Below the pieces are notes generated by a model that saw only the letters and a program-made list of their open reading frames with translations, was not told where the DNA came from and ran no database searches. The position numbers and the translations under genes were made by a program. From Actinomycetes bacterium (GTDB lineage Bacteria > Actinomycetota > Actinomycetes > Actinomycetales > Dermatophilaceae), in contig JAKOPT010000110.1 in the NCBI GenBank assembly GCA_029778715.1, forward strand, positions 1 to 38,815: a stretch of DNA of 38,815 bases, written 5' to 3'. Positions 24,469 through 33,907 of the stretch are shown here, in pieces (position 1 is the first letter of the stretch; every line of letters begins with the position of its first letter).

Positions 24469-25078
24469 GCATGCCCTGAAGGAGGATGCGTGTCGCCGAT
24501 TCGGCGATCCGCTCGGCCTCCTCGACGGTCGGCGGGCCGTCGGTGAGCAGGCCGTCGAGGAGCAAAGTAGCGACGCCGTGCAGGCTCGACCAGGCGGTCA
24601 GGGCCAACCGCTCGGGTGAGTCGTCGATCACCGCGCCGGTGGACTGTCCGAGGCGAATCGCCTTGAGCAACACGAGGAGAGCCACACTCGAGGTCTCGGC
24701 GAGTTTGGCTTCCGGAGAGCGCGACGACGAGGACGGCGACCGGCGTCGGCTGAGTAGCCGGAAGCGCTCGGGGTGGGTGACGGCATACCGGACGTAGGCG
24801 ACGCCGAGGCTCCGGGCGGCCTGCGGCAGGGACGTCGCCGTCGCCATCGAGGCGCGCAGTTCGTCGACGAGTTGATCGGCCGCCCGCTCGGCCAAGGCCG
24901 CCACGAGCGCGTCCTTGTCCTCGAAATGGTGGTAGGGCGCGGAGTGCGACACCCCCGCGTGGCGGGCGACCGCGCGCAAGGTGACCGCCGCCAGCCCTTC
25001 GCTGTCGAGGAGTTCGAGACCAGAGACGACCAGGGCGTGGCGCAGGTCGCCGTGATGGTAGGTACCCCGCGCGGTCAC
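24458..25078 (-). CDS. TetR-family transcriptional regulator
   Basis: The 206-residue repressor-type protein begins MTARGTYHHGDLRHALVVSG, with the helix-turn-helix AAVTLRAVARHAGVSHSAPY and HHFEDKDALVAALAERAADQ. The C-terminal half fits the WHG-type TetR ligand domain. GTG 25078 is chosen from homology. Two related 15-bp palindromes lie just upstream (25102-25116 and 25128-25142), typical of self-repression and control of the divergent gene, which is the quinone oxidoreductase at 25357. The ligand is unknown. Confidence 0.9.
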   Translation of the reverse strand: MTARGTYHHGDLRHALVVSGLELLDSEGLAAVTLRAVARHAGVSHSAPYHHFEDKDALVAALAERAADQLVDELRASMATATSLPQAARSLGVAYVRYAVTHPERFRLLSRRRSPSSSSRSPEAKLAETSSVALLVLLKAIRLGQSTGAVIDDSPERLALTAWSSLHGVATLLLDGLLTDGPPTVEEAERIAESATRILLQGMLSR

Positions 25079-25101
25079 AAAGGCTCAGTTTCGAACCATA
25101 A

Positions 25102-25142
25102 CTTGACATTGTCAAGATCGCCCGTATCTTGGCAGTGTCCAG
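25102..25142. promoter_or_regulatory. Two tandem TetR-operator-like palindromes
   Basis: CTTGACATTGTCAAG (25102-25116) is a perfect dyad. CTTGGCAGTGTCCAG (25128-25142) is a variant 26 bp downstream. On the minus strand the first copy also contains TTGACA, a perfect -35 hexamer, so a bound repressor would block the TetR gene's own promoter. Confidence 0.7.
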
Positions 25143-25356
25143 ATGCGCCGTGCGTGCAGGGCCGCGCTTTTGGTGGCACCGCGGCTCGGACACCGGTTGG
25201 GCTGGGGCGCGGCAGGGGGCACCCCAGCCCTTCTCGGTGTCGGTCGGCGAACGCCGCCGAACCCGGGGCGCGTCCGACACGACCGGCGGCTCGGGCGAGG
25301 CGAGCACCCGACCCGAGCGGGCGGCATACGGTGAGCGAGCGGCATACGGTGGGGGT

Positions 25357-26331
25357 ATGCGCGCGATGACGATCCCCACGTTCGGCGGCCCCGAAGTCCT
25401 CACCCTCGCGGAAGTGCCCACCCCCGAGCCCGGGCCCGGGCAGGTGCGGATCGCGGTGGCGGCGGTCGGGGTCAACCGGGCCGACCTGCTGCAGCGGCAG
25501 GGGTTCTATCCGCCGCCGCCCGGCGAATCCGACCTCCCCGGCCTCGAAGTGAGCGGCACCATCGACGCCCTCGGGGACGGGGTGACGTCGTGGCGGGTCG
25601 GCGATCCGGTGTGCGCGCTGCTCGCCGGGGGCGGGTATGCCGCGCAGGTCGTCGTCACGGCCGGCCAGGTGTTACCGGTGCCGGGCGGGGTGTCGCTGGT
25701 CGACGCCGCTGCGCTGCCCGAGGTGGCCTGCACGGTGTGGTCGAACCTCGTGCAGGTCGCCGGCCTGCGGGCGGGTGAGCGGCTCCTCGTCCACGGGGGG
25801 TCATCGGGCATCGGCACGATGGCGATCCAGATTGCGCGGGCACTCGGGGTGCGGGTGGCGGTCACCGCGGGCAGCACCGCCAAACTCGAGGCATGCACGG
25901 CTTTGGGGGCCGAGGTGCTCGTCAACTACCGCGACGAGGACTTCGTGGCGCGCCTGCGTGAGGAGTTCGACGGCGGCGCGGACGTCATCCTCGACAACAT
26001 GGGCGCGGCATACCTCGGCCGCAACGTCGACGCCCTCGCGACCGGTGGCCGGCTCGTCGTCATCGGGTTGCAGGGGGGAGTCAAGGGCGAACTCAACCTG
26101 GGTGTGCTGCTCAGCAAACGCGGCGCCGTGCATGCGACGTCCTTGCGGGCGCGGCCGGCTGCCGAGAAGGCCGCGATCGTCGCCGCGGTGCGTGACCACG
26201 TGTGGCCGCTCATCGAGGCGGGCGCGGTCCGGCCGATCGTGCAGGCCACCTATCCGCTCGAAGCCGCCGCCGAGGCCCATCGAGCCCTGGCCGAGAGTCA
26301 GCACGTCGGCAAGTTGCTGCTGACCCTCTGA
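25357..26331 (+). CDS. NAD(P)H:quinone oxidoreductase (zinc-free MDR family)
   Basis: The 324-residue protein belongs to the quinone oxidoreductase/PIG3 branch of the medium-chain dehydrogenases. It has the N-terminal GroES-like fold (VGVNRADLLQRQGFYPPPPG, without the zinc-ligand cysteines), the nucleotide motif VHGGSSGIGTMAIQIARALG, and VILDNMGAAYLGRNVDALAT. It likely reduces quinones or related electrophiles with NADPH. TACGGT at 25345-25350 sits 6 bases before ATG 25357, suggesting a leaderless transcript. The divergent TetR gene and the palindromes between them suggest control by that regulator. A hairpin follows the stop. Confidence 0.9.
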   Translation: MRAMTIPTFGGPEVLTLAEVPTPEPGPGQVRIAVAAVGVNRADLLQRQGFYPPPPGESDLPGLEVSGTIDALGDGVTSWRVGDPVCALLAGGGYAAQVVVTAGQVLPVPGGVSLVDAAALPEVACTVWSNLVQVAGLRAGERLLVHGGSSGIGTMAIQIARALGVRVAVTAGSTAKLEACTALGAEVLVNYRDEDFVARLREEFDGGADVILDNMGAAYLGRNVDALATGGRLVVIGLQGGVKGELNLGVLLSKRGAVHATSLRARPAAEKAAIVAAVRDHVWPLIEAGAVRPIVQATYPLEAAAEAHRALAESQHVGKLLLTL

Positions 26332-26350
26332 CCCTCGGACCCACCCTCCC

Positions 26351-26402
26351 GCGATTCGAGGTAAAAACGCCGCTGGATCCGCGCGTTTTTACCTCGAATC
26401 GC
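26351..26402 (+). terminator. 20-bp hairpin after the quinone oxidoreductase gene
   Basis: The arms at 26351-26370 and 26383-26402 are perfect. The left arm is GCGATTCGAGGTAAAAACGC, unusually A-rich for this genome, and the loop is 12 nt. It lies 19 bases after the stop and 38 bases before the bpa start, so it can end the first transcript, or its T-rich right arm can act as the release tract. Confidence 0.75.
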
Positions 26403-26440
26403 CGAGGAGGAGGACAGGCCTCGATGGCAGGATGTGACCC

Positions 26441-27136
26441 ATGTCCGAGCCGCATCCCGCACCCTCTGACCCGTCGTCGGCCCCGTCGGCTCCCCCGGCG
26501 AACGAACCGATGTCCGCGCCGTCGACCGGCCGGCAACCCGTGGTCGGGCGGATCGCCGACGACACGGTGGTCGTCGTCACCCCCGACGGCATGGGCGTGG
26601 CGCCGGTCCCCAGCCCGGAGGCCGACGGAGCAGGCGCCGAGGCGCAGGACCCGACGGAGGGCTCCGACCAGGCGCAATCCACGAACCCCGCCGACCTCGT
26701 CGAGCAACCCGCGAAAGTCATGCGCATCGGTTCGATGGTCAAGCAACTCCTCGAAGAGGTCCGCAGCGCACCCCTCGACGAGAAGGGCCGGGCGCGTCTC
26801 GCCGAGATCCACGAACGCTCCATCAGCGAACTCAAGGACGGCCTGGCCCCGCAGTTGGTCGCCGAACTCGACCGAATCGCCTTGCCGTTCACCGACGAAG
26901 CCCCCAGCGACGCCGAGTTGCGGATCGCCCAGGCTCAACTCGTCGGCTGGCTCGAAGGCCTCTTCCACGGCATCCAAACCGCGCTCGTCGCCCAACAGAT
27001 GGCCGCGCAGGCCCAGTTGCAGCAGATGCGGGCCCTTCCCCCCGGTCAGCACGGCGGCCCCGGCCGACCCGGTATGCCGCCCGGCCCGGCTCCGCACGGC
27101 GCCTCACCCAACGGCGGCACCGGGCAATACCTCTAA
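26441..27136 (+). CDS. bpa: Bacterial proteasome activator (Bpa/PafE)
   Basis: The 231-residue protein matches the ring-forming, ATP-independent activator of the actinobacterial 20S proteasome. After a Pro/Ser/Ala-rich N-terminal tail (about 85 residues), the helical core reads VMRIGSMVKQLLEEVRSAPL, then IHERSISELKDGLAPQL and AELRIAQAQLVGWLEGLFHG. The Gly/Pro-rich tail ends exactly in GQYL, the motif that docks into the proteasome alpha ring and opens its gate. Known members form dodecamers and feed unfolded proteins such as HspR. No proteasome genes are in the window. Recognition rests on the core and the GQYL end together. Confidence 0.93.
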   Translation: MSEPHPAPSDPSSAPSAPPANEPMSAPSTGRQPVVGRIADDTVVVVTPDGMGVAPVPSPEADGAGAEAQDPTEGSDQAQSTNPADLVEQPAKVMRIGSMVKQLLEEVRSAPLDEKGRARLAEIHERSISELKDGLAPQLVAELDRIALPFTDEAPSDAELRIAQAQLVGWLEGLFHGIQTALVAQQMAAQAQLQQMRALPPGQHGGPGRPGMPPGPAPHGASPNGGTGQYL

Positions 27137-27183
27137 AACGGGAGGCAACGGCATACCCGTCCCTTCAACCCGCGGCCACGCTA

Positions 27184-27217
27184 TGTACACAAGCGACCAA
27201 TAGGTGGATTGTGTACA
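27184..27217. repeat. ACC(AATA)GGT palindrome, copy with TGTACACAA arms
   Basis: The 34-bp unit begins TGTACACAA and ends TTGTGTACA around the fixed centre GACCAATAGGTGG. It lies after bpa. Together with the next copy it is part of a tandem duplication of about 70 bp (27161-27231 and 27258-27327) that includes CCTTCAACC and GCGGCCACG to the left. Confidence 0.85.
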
Positions 27218-27279
27218 CCCCACGCGGGCCGGAACCGGAGCCGGCGGCACACCCGGCCCTTCAACCGGCGGCCACGGCA

Positions 27280-27313
27280 TGTACACAACCGACCAATAGG
27301 TGGATTGTGTACA
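27280..27313. repeat. ACC(AATA)GGT palindrome, second copy with TGTACACAA arms
   Basis: The 34-bp unit is nearly identical to the one at 27184 and lies 96 bp from it. It sits 18 bases beyond the stop of the convergent Suc_Fer-like gene, so it could act as that gene's terminator hairpin. Confidence 0.85.
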
Positions 27314-27330
27314 CCCCGCGCGGGGCGCCG

Positions 27331-28239
27331 TCAGGCCGGCGGGGCCACCACGACGTGCGACACGGCCTCCTCGGGCGCCTGGCCGCACGACAACGGCGCA
27401 GGCGGCAGCGGGCGCGACTCCACGGTGACGGTCACGGGCGCGTCGTCTGTCCGCGCCCCATAGACCTCGACCGTGGTGCGCCCCTCCGGGCCCACCGCGA
27501 CGGCGCCGATCTCGACGTCTCCCACCGCGAGGGGCGCCTCGGGACGCTCGCGAGCCACCTGCGCCAACCCCCACACGTGGGCCGCCTGGGCCGCCGGCTC
27601 CAACGCCGTCAACCCCCGCAAGCGACCCGCGTCGACGCGCCCGTCCCGGTGATCGCGGACGATACGCACGGCATCGGCCTGTTCGAGACGGCCGTAACAC
27701 GCCCCCTCGGGGAAGACCAGCGCCGTCCCCGCGAACCGGTGCCCCGCGAGGTGGCTGCACTCCCACACGTCGTCGAAGGCCCGACTCAACGTCCCGACGA
27801 TTGGGCGGCCCTTGATCGCGCAGCACGCGTCGCGGGTGCCGTGCGTGCAGACCAGCACCATCTCGGGCGCGGGCATGGCGAGCGAACCCGCGACCGCGTC
27901 GAGGGCGGCGATGACGGCGTCGAGGTCGCGTTCCCGGGTCCAGGTGCCCGACACCGCCATCCCGGTGACGACGTCGATGACCCGCCACAGGAGGGGTTCG
28001 GCCGTCTCGACATACCGTCCGGTATGCCGCATGAGCAGCGCCTTTGCCCCCCGCCGCGCCATCGCCTCCTCGAGTCGCTGCCTGAACCCGCCCGCCAGGG
28101 GCGCGGTGTCGAGGGGCTGCTTGGCCCAGGGTCCGGGGTGTTCGATGAGCACCCAGCGGCGGGCCACGGGGGCGGTGCCGGCGAGGGTTTCGGTGCGCTG
28201 GGTGGAGATCGCCGAGCAGCGGCCTGAGTCCGGAGCCAT
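27331..28239 (-). CDS. Sucrase/ferredoxin-like family protein
   Basis: The 302-residue protein belongs to the Suc_Fer-like family, a thioredoxin-fold ferredoxin relative. The key motif is VLVCTHGTRDACCAIKGRPI, holding the Cys residues that bind an iron-sulfur centre in relatives. WECSHLAGHRFAGTALVFPE follows with a Cys-x-His-x3-His pattern, and an N-terminal domain precedes. An electron-transfer role is likely, but the partner and reaction are not known. ATG 28239 is chosen; the frame stays open upstream over a region holding repeats and an IS remnant, which is unlikely to be coding. Confidence 0.8.
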   Translation of the reverse strand: MAPDSGRCSAISTQRTETLAGTAPVARRWVLIEHPGPWAKQPLDTAPLAGGFRQRLEEAMARRGAKALLMRHTGRYVETAEPLLWRVIDVVTGMAVSGTWTRERDLDAVIAALDAVAGSLAMPAPEMVLVCTHGTRDACCAIKGRPIVGTLSRAFDDVWECSHLAGHRFAGTALVFPEGACYGRLEQADAVRIVRDHRDGRVDAGRLRGLTALEPAAQAAHVWGLAQVARERPEAPLAVGDVEIGAVAVGPEGRTTVEVYGARTDDAPVTVTVESRPLPPAPLSCGQAPEEAVSHVVVAPPA

Positions 28240-28385
28240 ACCGTCGATGCTAGGCGCGACCGCTGAACCCGTTACGGTCGGCGGTCGCCGCTTGGGTCTT
28301 GTATGCCGCGCCGACGCCTTGCACCCGACGCCTGCCTTGCTGCCGCCCGCCTCCGTGCCGGCAAGGACACGAACAAGCACCGGCC

Positions 28386-28412
28386 TCGTACACCAGCGCT
28401 ACGGACTCAACT
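28386..28412. mobile_element. Solo IS256-type terminal repeat remnant
   Basis: The 27 bases from TCGTACACCA to ACGGACTCAACT match the right terminal repeat of the IS256 element (2623-2649) at all but three positions. Weaker similarity extends about 20 bases further left. No transposase remnant is adjacent, so this is either a relic of a deleted copy or a truncated end. Confidence 0.6.
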
Positions 28413-28448
28413 CCGCCGGCGGCCTGGCACCCGGCCCCCGCGTCCGCT

Positions 28449-28484
28449 GTGTTCATAACCCACCTATTGGTGGGTTATGAACAC
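28449..28484. repeat. ACC(TATT)GGT palindrome with perfect 16-bp arms
   Basis: The left arm GTGTTCATAACCCACC and its exact complement flank the centre TATT. This is the most regular copy of the family. Its arms differ from all other copies, yet both sides changed together. Confidence 0.9.
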
Positions 28485-28669
28485 GCAGTCGCGTCATCCG
28501 GCGTCAAGACGCGGGACCACGCGAACCCTCGCGACGCGGGACGTACGGTTTGCGCCGCTCACCTTCGTCGGGCGGTGTCCGTTGGCTTGCCACCTGTGTG
28601 CGTTGGCTGGCCACCTGACGGTGACCGACCAACACGCCGCTGTCGGTGGGTCGCCGTAGGCTCGACACC

Positions 28670-30049
28670 ATGAGCGCTTCCGAAGGACCTTCCGCCACCA
28701 CTCCCGCCCGTGACCACGACCTCGTCCTCTTCGGGGCGACCGGATTCGTCGGGCGGCTCACGGCAGCGCATCTGGCCGAGCACGCCCCCGAGGGCATCCG
28801 CATTGCCCTGGCCGGGCGCGACCGCACCCGGTTGGAACAGGTCCGCCACGGCCTCGGGGACCGCGCCGCCTCGTGGCCCCTGCTCGTCGTCGACGCCGCC
28901 GACACCGCGGCCGTCACCGACCTGGCCCGCTCGACCCGAGTCGTCGTCACCACCGTCGGCCCGTACGCCAAGTACGGCAAACCCCTCCTCGGCGCCTGCG
29001 CCCAGGCCGGCACGCACTACTGCGACTTGACCGGTGAGGTGCTCTTCGTCCGCGACATGATCGACGCGCACCATGACCAAGCCGTCGCGAGCGGCGCCAA
29101 GATCATCCCGTCGTGCGGCTTCGACTCGGTGCCCTCGGACCTCGGGGTGTGGCTCACCGCCCAGACCGTGGCAGCCGACGGGGAAGGCACGCTCGGCGAG
29201 ACCCTCCTGCACGTCCGCAGCCTGCGCGGCGGCATCAGCGGCGGCACCGTCGACTCGATGCGCCAACAGGCCATCGTCTCCAGCGCCGACCCGGCGGCCC
29301 GGCGCACCGCCGCCGATCCCTACGGCCTCTCCCCCGACCGGTCCGCCGAACCGTCACGGCGCCCGCACGGCGCCGCTGGCGCCGCCTCGGGCCAGGGCCC
29401 CTCGACCGGCGGCGAAGCATCGGGTGCGGCGGGCACGCGCGGCGGGCGGGCGGCATACCTCCTCCCGAAAGGGTTGGTGGACAAGGCAACCCGGATGTTC
29501 CCGGCGCGCCTGGACCCGGTGACCGGGCGCTGGGTGGCGCCGTTCTTCATGGCGTCCTACAACACGCGGGTGGTGCGGCGCAGCAACGCCCTCACCGGCT
29601 GGTCCTACGGGCGCGAATTCCGCTACGACGAGGTCATGGACACCGGGACGGGCGCGCCGGGCGCGGTCAAGGCGGGGGTGACGACGGCGGCGATCCTCGG
29701 GTTGTTCGGGGGGATGACGTTCGGGCCGACACGGGCCCTGCTCGACAGGGTGCTGCCCGAACCGGGCGAGGGGCCGAGCGAGGAGAGCATGGCGCGCGGC
29801 CGGTTCATCCTCCAGATCGAGACCACGACGACGACCGGGGCTCGCTACCGCACGACGGTTCGCGCCGACTACGACCCCGGCTACACCGGGACCGCCGTCA
29901 TGCTCGGCCAGTCGGCGCTGGCCCTCGCCGCGGGCGATGGGCTCCCGGAAGCCGCGGGCGTGCTCACCCCGGCAACCGGGCTCGGCTCGGTGCTCGTCGA
30001 CCGCCTGCGCACGCACGGGTTCACCCTCGACTGCGAGCGCCTGTCGTGA
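28670..30049 (+). CDS. Saccharopine dehydrogenase-like / trans-acting enoyl reductase family protein
   Basis: The 459-residue protein starts with a Rossmann fold (LVLFGATGFVGRLTAAHLAE), has VVVTTVGPYAKYGKPLLGAC, then THYCDLTGEVLFVRDMIDAH, and the family block IIPSCGFDSVPSDLGVWLTA. This is the pattern of the saccharopine dehydrogenase-like proteins that include the mycobacterial trans-acting enoyl reductase for complex lipids. A low-complexity insert with Arg/Gly/Ala lies near residues 220-260. The substrate here is unknown; a reduction step on a lipid is plausible. It is followed on the same strand by the PPOX gene, 54 bases away. Confidence 0.85.
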   Translation: MSASEGPSATTPARDHDLVLFGATGFVGRLTAAHLAEHAPEGIRIALAGRDRTRLEQVRHGLGDRAASWPLLVVDAADTAAVTDLARSTRVVVTTVGPYAKYGKPLLGACAQAGTHYCDLTGEVLFVRDMIDAHHDQAVASGAKIIPSCGFDSVPSDLGVWLTAQTVAADGEGTLGETLLHVRSLRGGISGGTVDSMRQQAIVSSADPAARRTAADPYGLSPDRSAEPSRRPHGAAGAASGQGPSTGGEASGAAGTRGGRAAYLLPKGLVDKATRMFPARLDPVTGRWVAPFFMASYNTRVVRRSNALTGWSYGREFRYDEVMDTGTGAPGAVKAGVTTAAILGLFGGMTFGPTRALLDRVLPEPGEGPSEESMARGRFILQIETTTTTGARYRTTVRADYDPGYTGTAVMLGQSALALAAGDGLPEAAGVLTPATGLGSVLVDRLRTHGFTLDCERLS

Positions 30050-30103
30050 CCGTCAGAGGCGCCAACTAGGCTTGGACACAACGCCCGCTTCCAGGAGGCT
30101 TCG

Positions 30104-30541
30104 ATGTCCGACCACAGCCCGATCACGGCCCTCTCCGAGGACGAGTGCTGGGAGATGCTCCACTCGGAGGAGTTCGGCCGGTTGGCGTTCCACCTGCTCG
30201 ACGAGGTACACATCGTGCCGCTCAACTATGCCGTCGACGGCAAGCGCCGGCTCATCTTCCGCACCGCCGAGGGCGGCAAGTTGCTCGGCCTGACGATCAA
30301 CGACGACGTCGCGTTCGAGATCGACGAGTTCACCGAGGACTGGGCGCGCAGCGTCGTCGTCCGCGGGCGGGCCCGGCAACTCGAGGGGCTCGAGGCCGAC
30401 GCGACCGATCAGTTGCCGCTGCGCCCGTGGGTCGACACCGCGAAGTTCAACGTCATTGCCGTCGAGGTCGAGGAGATCAACGGGCGGCACTTCGAGTTGA
30501 CCCGGCCCTGGCTGCACATGCGCCCGCACCCGCAGGACTGA
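30104..30541 (+). CDS. Pyridoxamine 5'-phosphate oxidase-like (PPOX) flavin/F420-binding protein
   Basis: The 145-residue protein has the split-barrel pattern of this family: MLHSEEFGRLAFHLLDEVHI, VPLNYAVDGKRRLIFRTAEG and LTINDDVAFEIDEFTEDWAR. Actinobacterial members bind FMN or F420, often without being true PNP oxidases. A strong AGGAGG ribosome site precedes ATG 30104. The substrate cannot be inferred. Confidence 0.85.
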   Translation: MSDHSPITALSEDECWEMLHSEEFGRLAFHLLDEVHIVPLNYAVDGKRRLIFRTAEGGKLLGLTINDDVAFEIDEFTEDWARSVVVRGRARQLEGLEADATDQLPLRPWVDTAKFNVIAVEVEEINGRHFELTRPWLHMRPHPQD

Positions 30542-30583
30542 GGGCGCCGTTTCCCTCTCGGACAGCGTTGTTCGTGAGTATTC

Positions 30584-31807
30584 GTGACGCGCGTCCTGGT
30601 GGCTGTCGACTCGTTCAAGGGGTCGTTGACCGCGGCTGAGGCCGGTGCGGCCGTGGCGGCTGGGGTGCGCCGGGCCGATCCGGGGGCGGCGGTGTCCGTG
30701 CTGCCGGTCAGCGATGGCGGTGAGGGTTTCCTCGCGCTCGCCGTGGCCCATGGGTATGCCGCGGTGCCGGTCACCGTGTCCGGCCCCACCGGCGAGCCGG
30801 TCGAGACCTCGTATGCCGTCCGCCGGGCGACCACGGGCACCGAGGTCGTCGTCGAGATGGCCGACGCGTGCGGGTTGCTGCGGCTGCCCGGTGGGGTGCG
30901 GGCGCCCATGACCGCGTCGAGTCGCGGATTGGGCGAGGTGCTCGCTGCCGCACTCGTGCGCGAACGCCCCGACCGGGTCCTCGTCGGGATCGGGGGCAGC
31001 GCGAGCACCGACGGCGGCGCCGGCATGGTCGGCGCGCTCGGAGTGCACCCGGTTGATGCCACCGGGCGGCTCCTGCCCGACGGGGGTGGCCCGCTCACCG
31101 ACGTCGCCGGGCTCGCCCGCGACGACGACAGACCCTTACCGAGTCGGACCGACAACGGTCCCGCACCCGCCCGGTCCGGGACCGGCCATCCAGCCGCGGG
31201 CGACGAACCGCCCGACCTCCTGGCCCGCCTGCGGGCCACCGACCTGCGGGTCGCCTGCGACGTGTCGGCTCCGCTCACCGGGCCAGCGGGCGCGGCATAC
31301 GTCTTCGGACCGCAGAAGGGGGCGAGCCCGGAGCAGGTGGCCGCCCTCGACGCCGCGCTCACCCGCTGGGCCGACGTCGTCACAGCGGCGACCGGGCGGG
31401 ACGTTCGTCACGCGCCCGGGACCGGCGCCGCCGGCGGGGTCGGGTATGCCGCGCTCGCCCTCCTCGGCGCCCGGCTGCTGCCCGGGGTGGAGGTAGCGCT
31501 CGACCTCGTCGGCTTCGACACCGCCCTCGACGGAGTCGACCTCGTCATCACCGGCGAGGGGTCCCTCGACGCCCAGTCCCTCCTCGGCAAGGCACCCCTT
31601 GGGGTGGCGCGGCGCGCGAGGGCCCGCGGCATACCGGTCGTCGCCGTCTGCGGACGCACCACCCTGACCGAGGAGGAGCGCGACCGGGCCGGATTCGCCG
31701 ATGTGTGGGCCCTCAGCGACCTCGAACCCGACCCGGCCCGCTCGATGGCACGGGCCGCGATTCTCCTGCAACATCTGGTCAGCGAGCGCCTCGGTGGGCG
31801 ACAGTAG
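30584..31807 (+). CDS. Glycerate kinase (GckA/GarK-GlxK type)
   Basis: The 407-residue cytosolic enzyme of the glycerate 2-kinase family (PF02595 type) phosphorylates glycerate with ATP. Motifs include [48 protein letters not shown], and the C-terminal [20 protein letters not shown]. An insert of about 35 residues ([20 protein letters not shown] and onwards) lengthens the middle compared with most members. The start is GTG 30584. The LuxR gene starts 5 bases after its stop, so the two are coupled. Confidence 0.95.
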   Translation: MTRVLVAVDSFKGSLTAAEAGAAVAAGVRRADPGAAVSVLPVSDGGEGFLALAVAHGYAAVPVTVSGPTGEPVETSYAVRRATTGTEVVVEMADACGLLRLPGGVRAPMTASSRGLGEVLAAALVRERPDRVLVGIGGSASTDGGAGMVGALGVHPVDATGRLLPDGGGPLTDVAGLARDDDRPLPSRTDNGPAPARSGTGHPAAGDEPPDLLARLRATDLRVACDVSAPLTGPAGAAYVFGPQKGASPEQVAALDAALTRWADVVTAATGRDVRHAPGTGAAGGVGYAALALLGARLLPGVEVALDLVGFDTALDGVDLVITGEGSLDAQSLLGKAPLGVARRARARGIPVVAVCGRTTLTEEERDRAGFADVWALSDLEPDPARSMARAAILLQHLVSERLGGRQ

Positions 31808-31812
31808 CCCGG

Positions 31813-33810
31813 ATGGGCACCTTCACTCCCGCCGACGCGCGACTCGACCTCGTCCTCGACGTCCTCGCCCTCGCCGGCCCTCTCCCCCACGACCTCCTGC
31901 GCGCACTCGCGGACACCAGGGTCGACGGCACGGAACTCGACGGAAACGAACTGCTCACCGACGCCGAGCGGGCCGGGCTGGTCACCGCAACCCTCACCGC
32001 GACGAGCGTCCTGGTCGACCTCGCCGACCCGACGATTCGCGCGCAGCGCCGGGCCGCCCTCGGTCTGCTCGCCCGCCGCGAACGCTGGCGTCGACTCGCG
32101 GCCTGCGCGGCCGCGACTGAGGCGAGCCTGCCGCGGCATACCCTCACCCAGTGGCGGGTCCACGCCGGGGAACCTGTCGACCCCACCGAGGCGTATGCCG
32201 CCGCGCAGGCCGCCATCGAACGGCATGACCGCGACCTGGCCGCTAACCTCGCCGCCGAGATCCACCGCCAGCGGGGCAACGCTAGATCGGCCGAACGCGC
32301 GGCCCACTTCACCTCCCTCGCCGGGCGCCACCAGGAGGCCCTCGACCTGCTCACCGAAGCCCTGGAAACCCACCCCGAGGCCGGCGCCGACGCGGTGCTG
32401 CGGATCCGGATCGCCGAGCAGTACTGGTGGCTCGCCGACCTCGACCGCGGGTTGGCCGTCCTCGAGGAGGGCGGTGGACCCTGGGGGGCACTTCTCATCG
32501 CACAACGCTCGGTCCACGCCGCACTCGCCGGCGACGTCCGCCGGGCCCGCGCCCTCGCCGAACCCCTCGCCGAGGAGCCCGACCCGTGGGTCCGGTTCGC
32601 CGCCAACTTGGGTCTGGTCCTGGGCGCGAGTTTCGGCGACGAGCCCGACGTGGCGCTGGCGGCCCTGGATCGGATGCCGGTGGCCGCGCACACGAGCCCC
32701 GCAGGCGGTTTCGACCTCATCGCCGACCCGGCCCAACGGCCGGCGGCGCGCGGGTTCACCCTGCTCCACCTCGGCCAGGTCGAGTCGGCGCGGGCGGTCG
32801 CCGACGAGTTGCTCCACGAGGGGGCGGCCGAGTCGGCGCCGCAGGCGGTCGCCTGGGGACACATGCTTCGCGGGTTCGCCGACCAACTCGCGGGGAATTC
32901 GCAGCCGGCCCAGCACAGTCTCGAGGCGGCCGAGTCCTTTTGGGCGATGGCACAGGTGTGGGGGTTCGCCCGGTGGTGCGCCTCGGGAGTGGCTTACGAG
33001 TCGGCGCAGCAGGGCCGGGTCGACGCCGCCCGGGAGGCACTCCGGCGGGCGCACGGGTATGCCGTCCTGCGCCCGGTCCTCAACGATCACCTCCTCGACA
33101 TCGCGCGCGCCTGGGTTCAAGCCCTCGACGGTGACCGGGCGGCCGCCGCCACCTCGCTGACCAGGGCCCTTGAACGCACCCACAACCTCGGCCAATGGGC
33201 CGCCGTCGCCCAGGTCGGCCACGAGGCGGCCCGGTTGGGACTCACGGCAGCCCTGCCGCGACCGTTGGCCCTCGCCCCGGATGCCCGCCCCGACGGGCGG
33301 CCCTGGCGCAGCCCGCTCGCCCGGACCCAAGGGGCACTCGTCGCGGCCCGGGCGAACTCGGATGCCACGGCGCTGCTCGGGTGCGCGGAGGAGTTCGCGC
33401 GGCTGGGCGCCCATCGGTATGCCGCCGAGACGGCCGCCTGGGTCGGTGGCACGGCAAGCCCGCAGCCCGCCGGCGACTCCGGGACCGGGGGCGGCACCGG
33501 CCCTGGGAACGGGGGCCGCGCCAGCGCCGGGACGGCGACCGCGGGCGGCCCGACCCCCATGCGCACCCGGCTGCGCGCGCACGTCCTGCGCAACTCGGCG
33601 GCATACGGAACCGGTGCGCCGACCCTGGACCTCCTGTCGGCGCGCGAACAGGACGTCGCCCGGTTGGTCGCCCGCGGCCGGAGCAACCGGGAGATCGCCA
33701 GCGCCCTCGTCCTCAGCGAACGGACCGTGGAGAACCACCTCTACCGGATCTACGCCAAACTCGGCATCGGCACCCGGGCCGACCTGGCCGCGCTGGTACT
33801 CAACGATTGA
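31813..33810 (+). CDS. LuxR-family regulator with helical N-terminal region and no P-loop
   Basis: The 665-residue protein ends with a GerE/LuxR helix-turn-helix ([20 protein letters not shown], then [20 protein letters not shown] and [19 protein letters not shown]). The preceding 550 residues are Ala/Leu-rich helical repeats, as in the C-terminal part of LAL (MalT-like) regulators, but the AAA/NTPase domain is absent. It may be a truncated LAL branch that senses ligand or protein through its repeats. ATG 31813 follows the glycerate kinase stop by 5 bases; the longer in-frame start lies inside that gene and is rejected. Control of the kinase or of the following lipoprotein is possible. Confidence 0.88.
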   Translation: MGTFTPADARLDLVLDVLALAGPLPHDLLRALADTRVDGTELDGNELLTDAERAGLVTATLTATSVLVDLADPTIRAQRRAALGLLARRERWRRLAACAAATEASLPRHTLTQWRVHAGEPVDPTEAYAAAQAAIERHDRDLAANLAAEIHRQRGNARSAERAAHFTSLAGRHQEALDLLTEALETHPEAGADAVLRIRIAEQYWWLADLDRGLAVLEEGGGPWGALLIAQRSVHAALAGDVRRARALAEPLAEEPDPWVRFAANLGLVLGASFGDEPDVALAALDRMPVAAHTSPAGGFDLIADPAQRPAARGFTLLHLGQVESARAVADELLHEGAAESAPQAVAWGHMLRGFADQLAGNSQPAQHSLEAAESFWAMAQVWGFARWCASGVAYESAQQGRVDAAREALRRAHGYAVLRPVLNDHLLDIARAWVQALDGDRAAAATSLTRALERTHNLGQWAAVAQVGHEAARLGLTAALPRPLALAPDARPDGRPWRSPLARTQGALVAARANSDATALLGCAEEFARLGAHRYAAETAAWVGGTASPQPAGDSGTGGGTGPGNGGRASAGTATAGGPTPMRTRLRAHVLRNSAAYGTGAPTLDLLSAREQDVARLVARGRSNREIASALVLSERTVENHLYRIYAKLGIGTRADLAALVLND

Positions 33811-33907
33811 GTACCCACCACTCACGACGGTGAGTAAGGGGGGCCTCCACGCTGTGGCCAGTGTCCGATCGGGCACCGGAATGACCACTGCGGACAGGGA
33901 GCAACGG

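Larger units (their letters stand above)
28240..28669. other. Divergent intergenic region with an IS terminal remnant and a palindrome
   Basis: No gene is seen in 430 bases. The region holds a sequence resembling the right end of the IS256 element (28386-28412), a perfect ACC(TATT)GGT palindrome (28449-28484), and presumably the promoters of both flanking genes. Confidence 0.5.

Noticed and set aside
27209..28227. Plus-strand frames across the palindromes and the Suc_Fer-like gene
   Set aside because: They are shadows; peptides such as CTQPTNRWIVYTP arise only from translating the palindromes.
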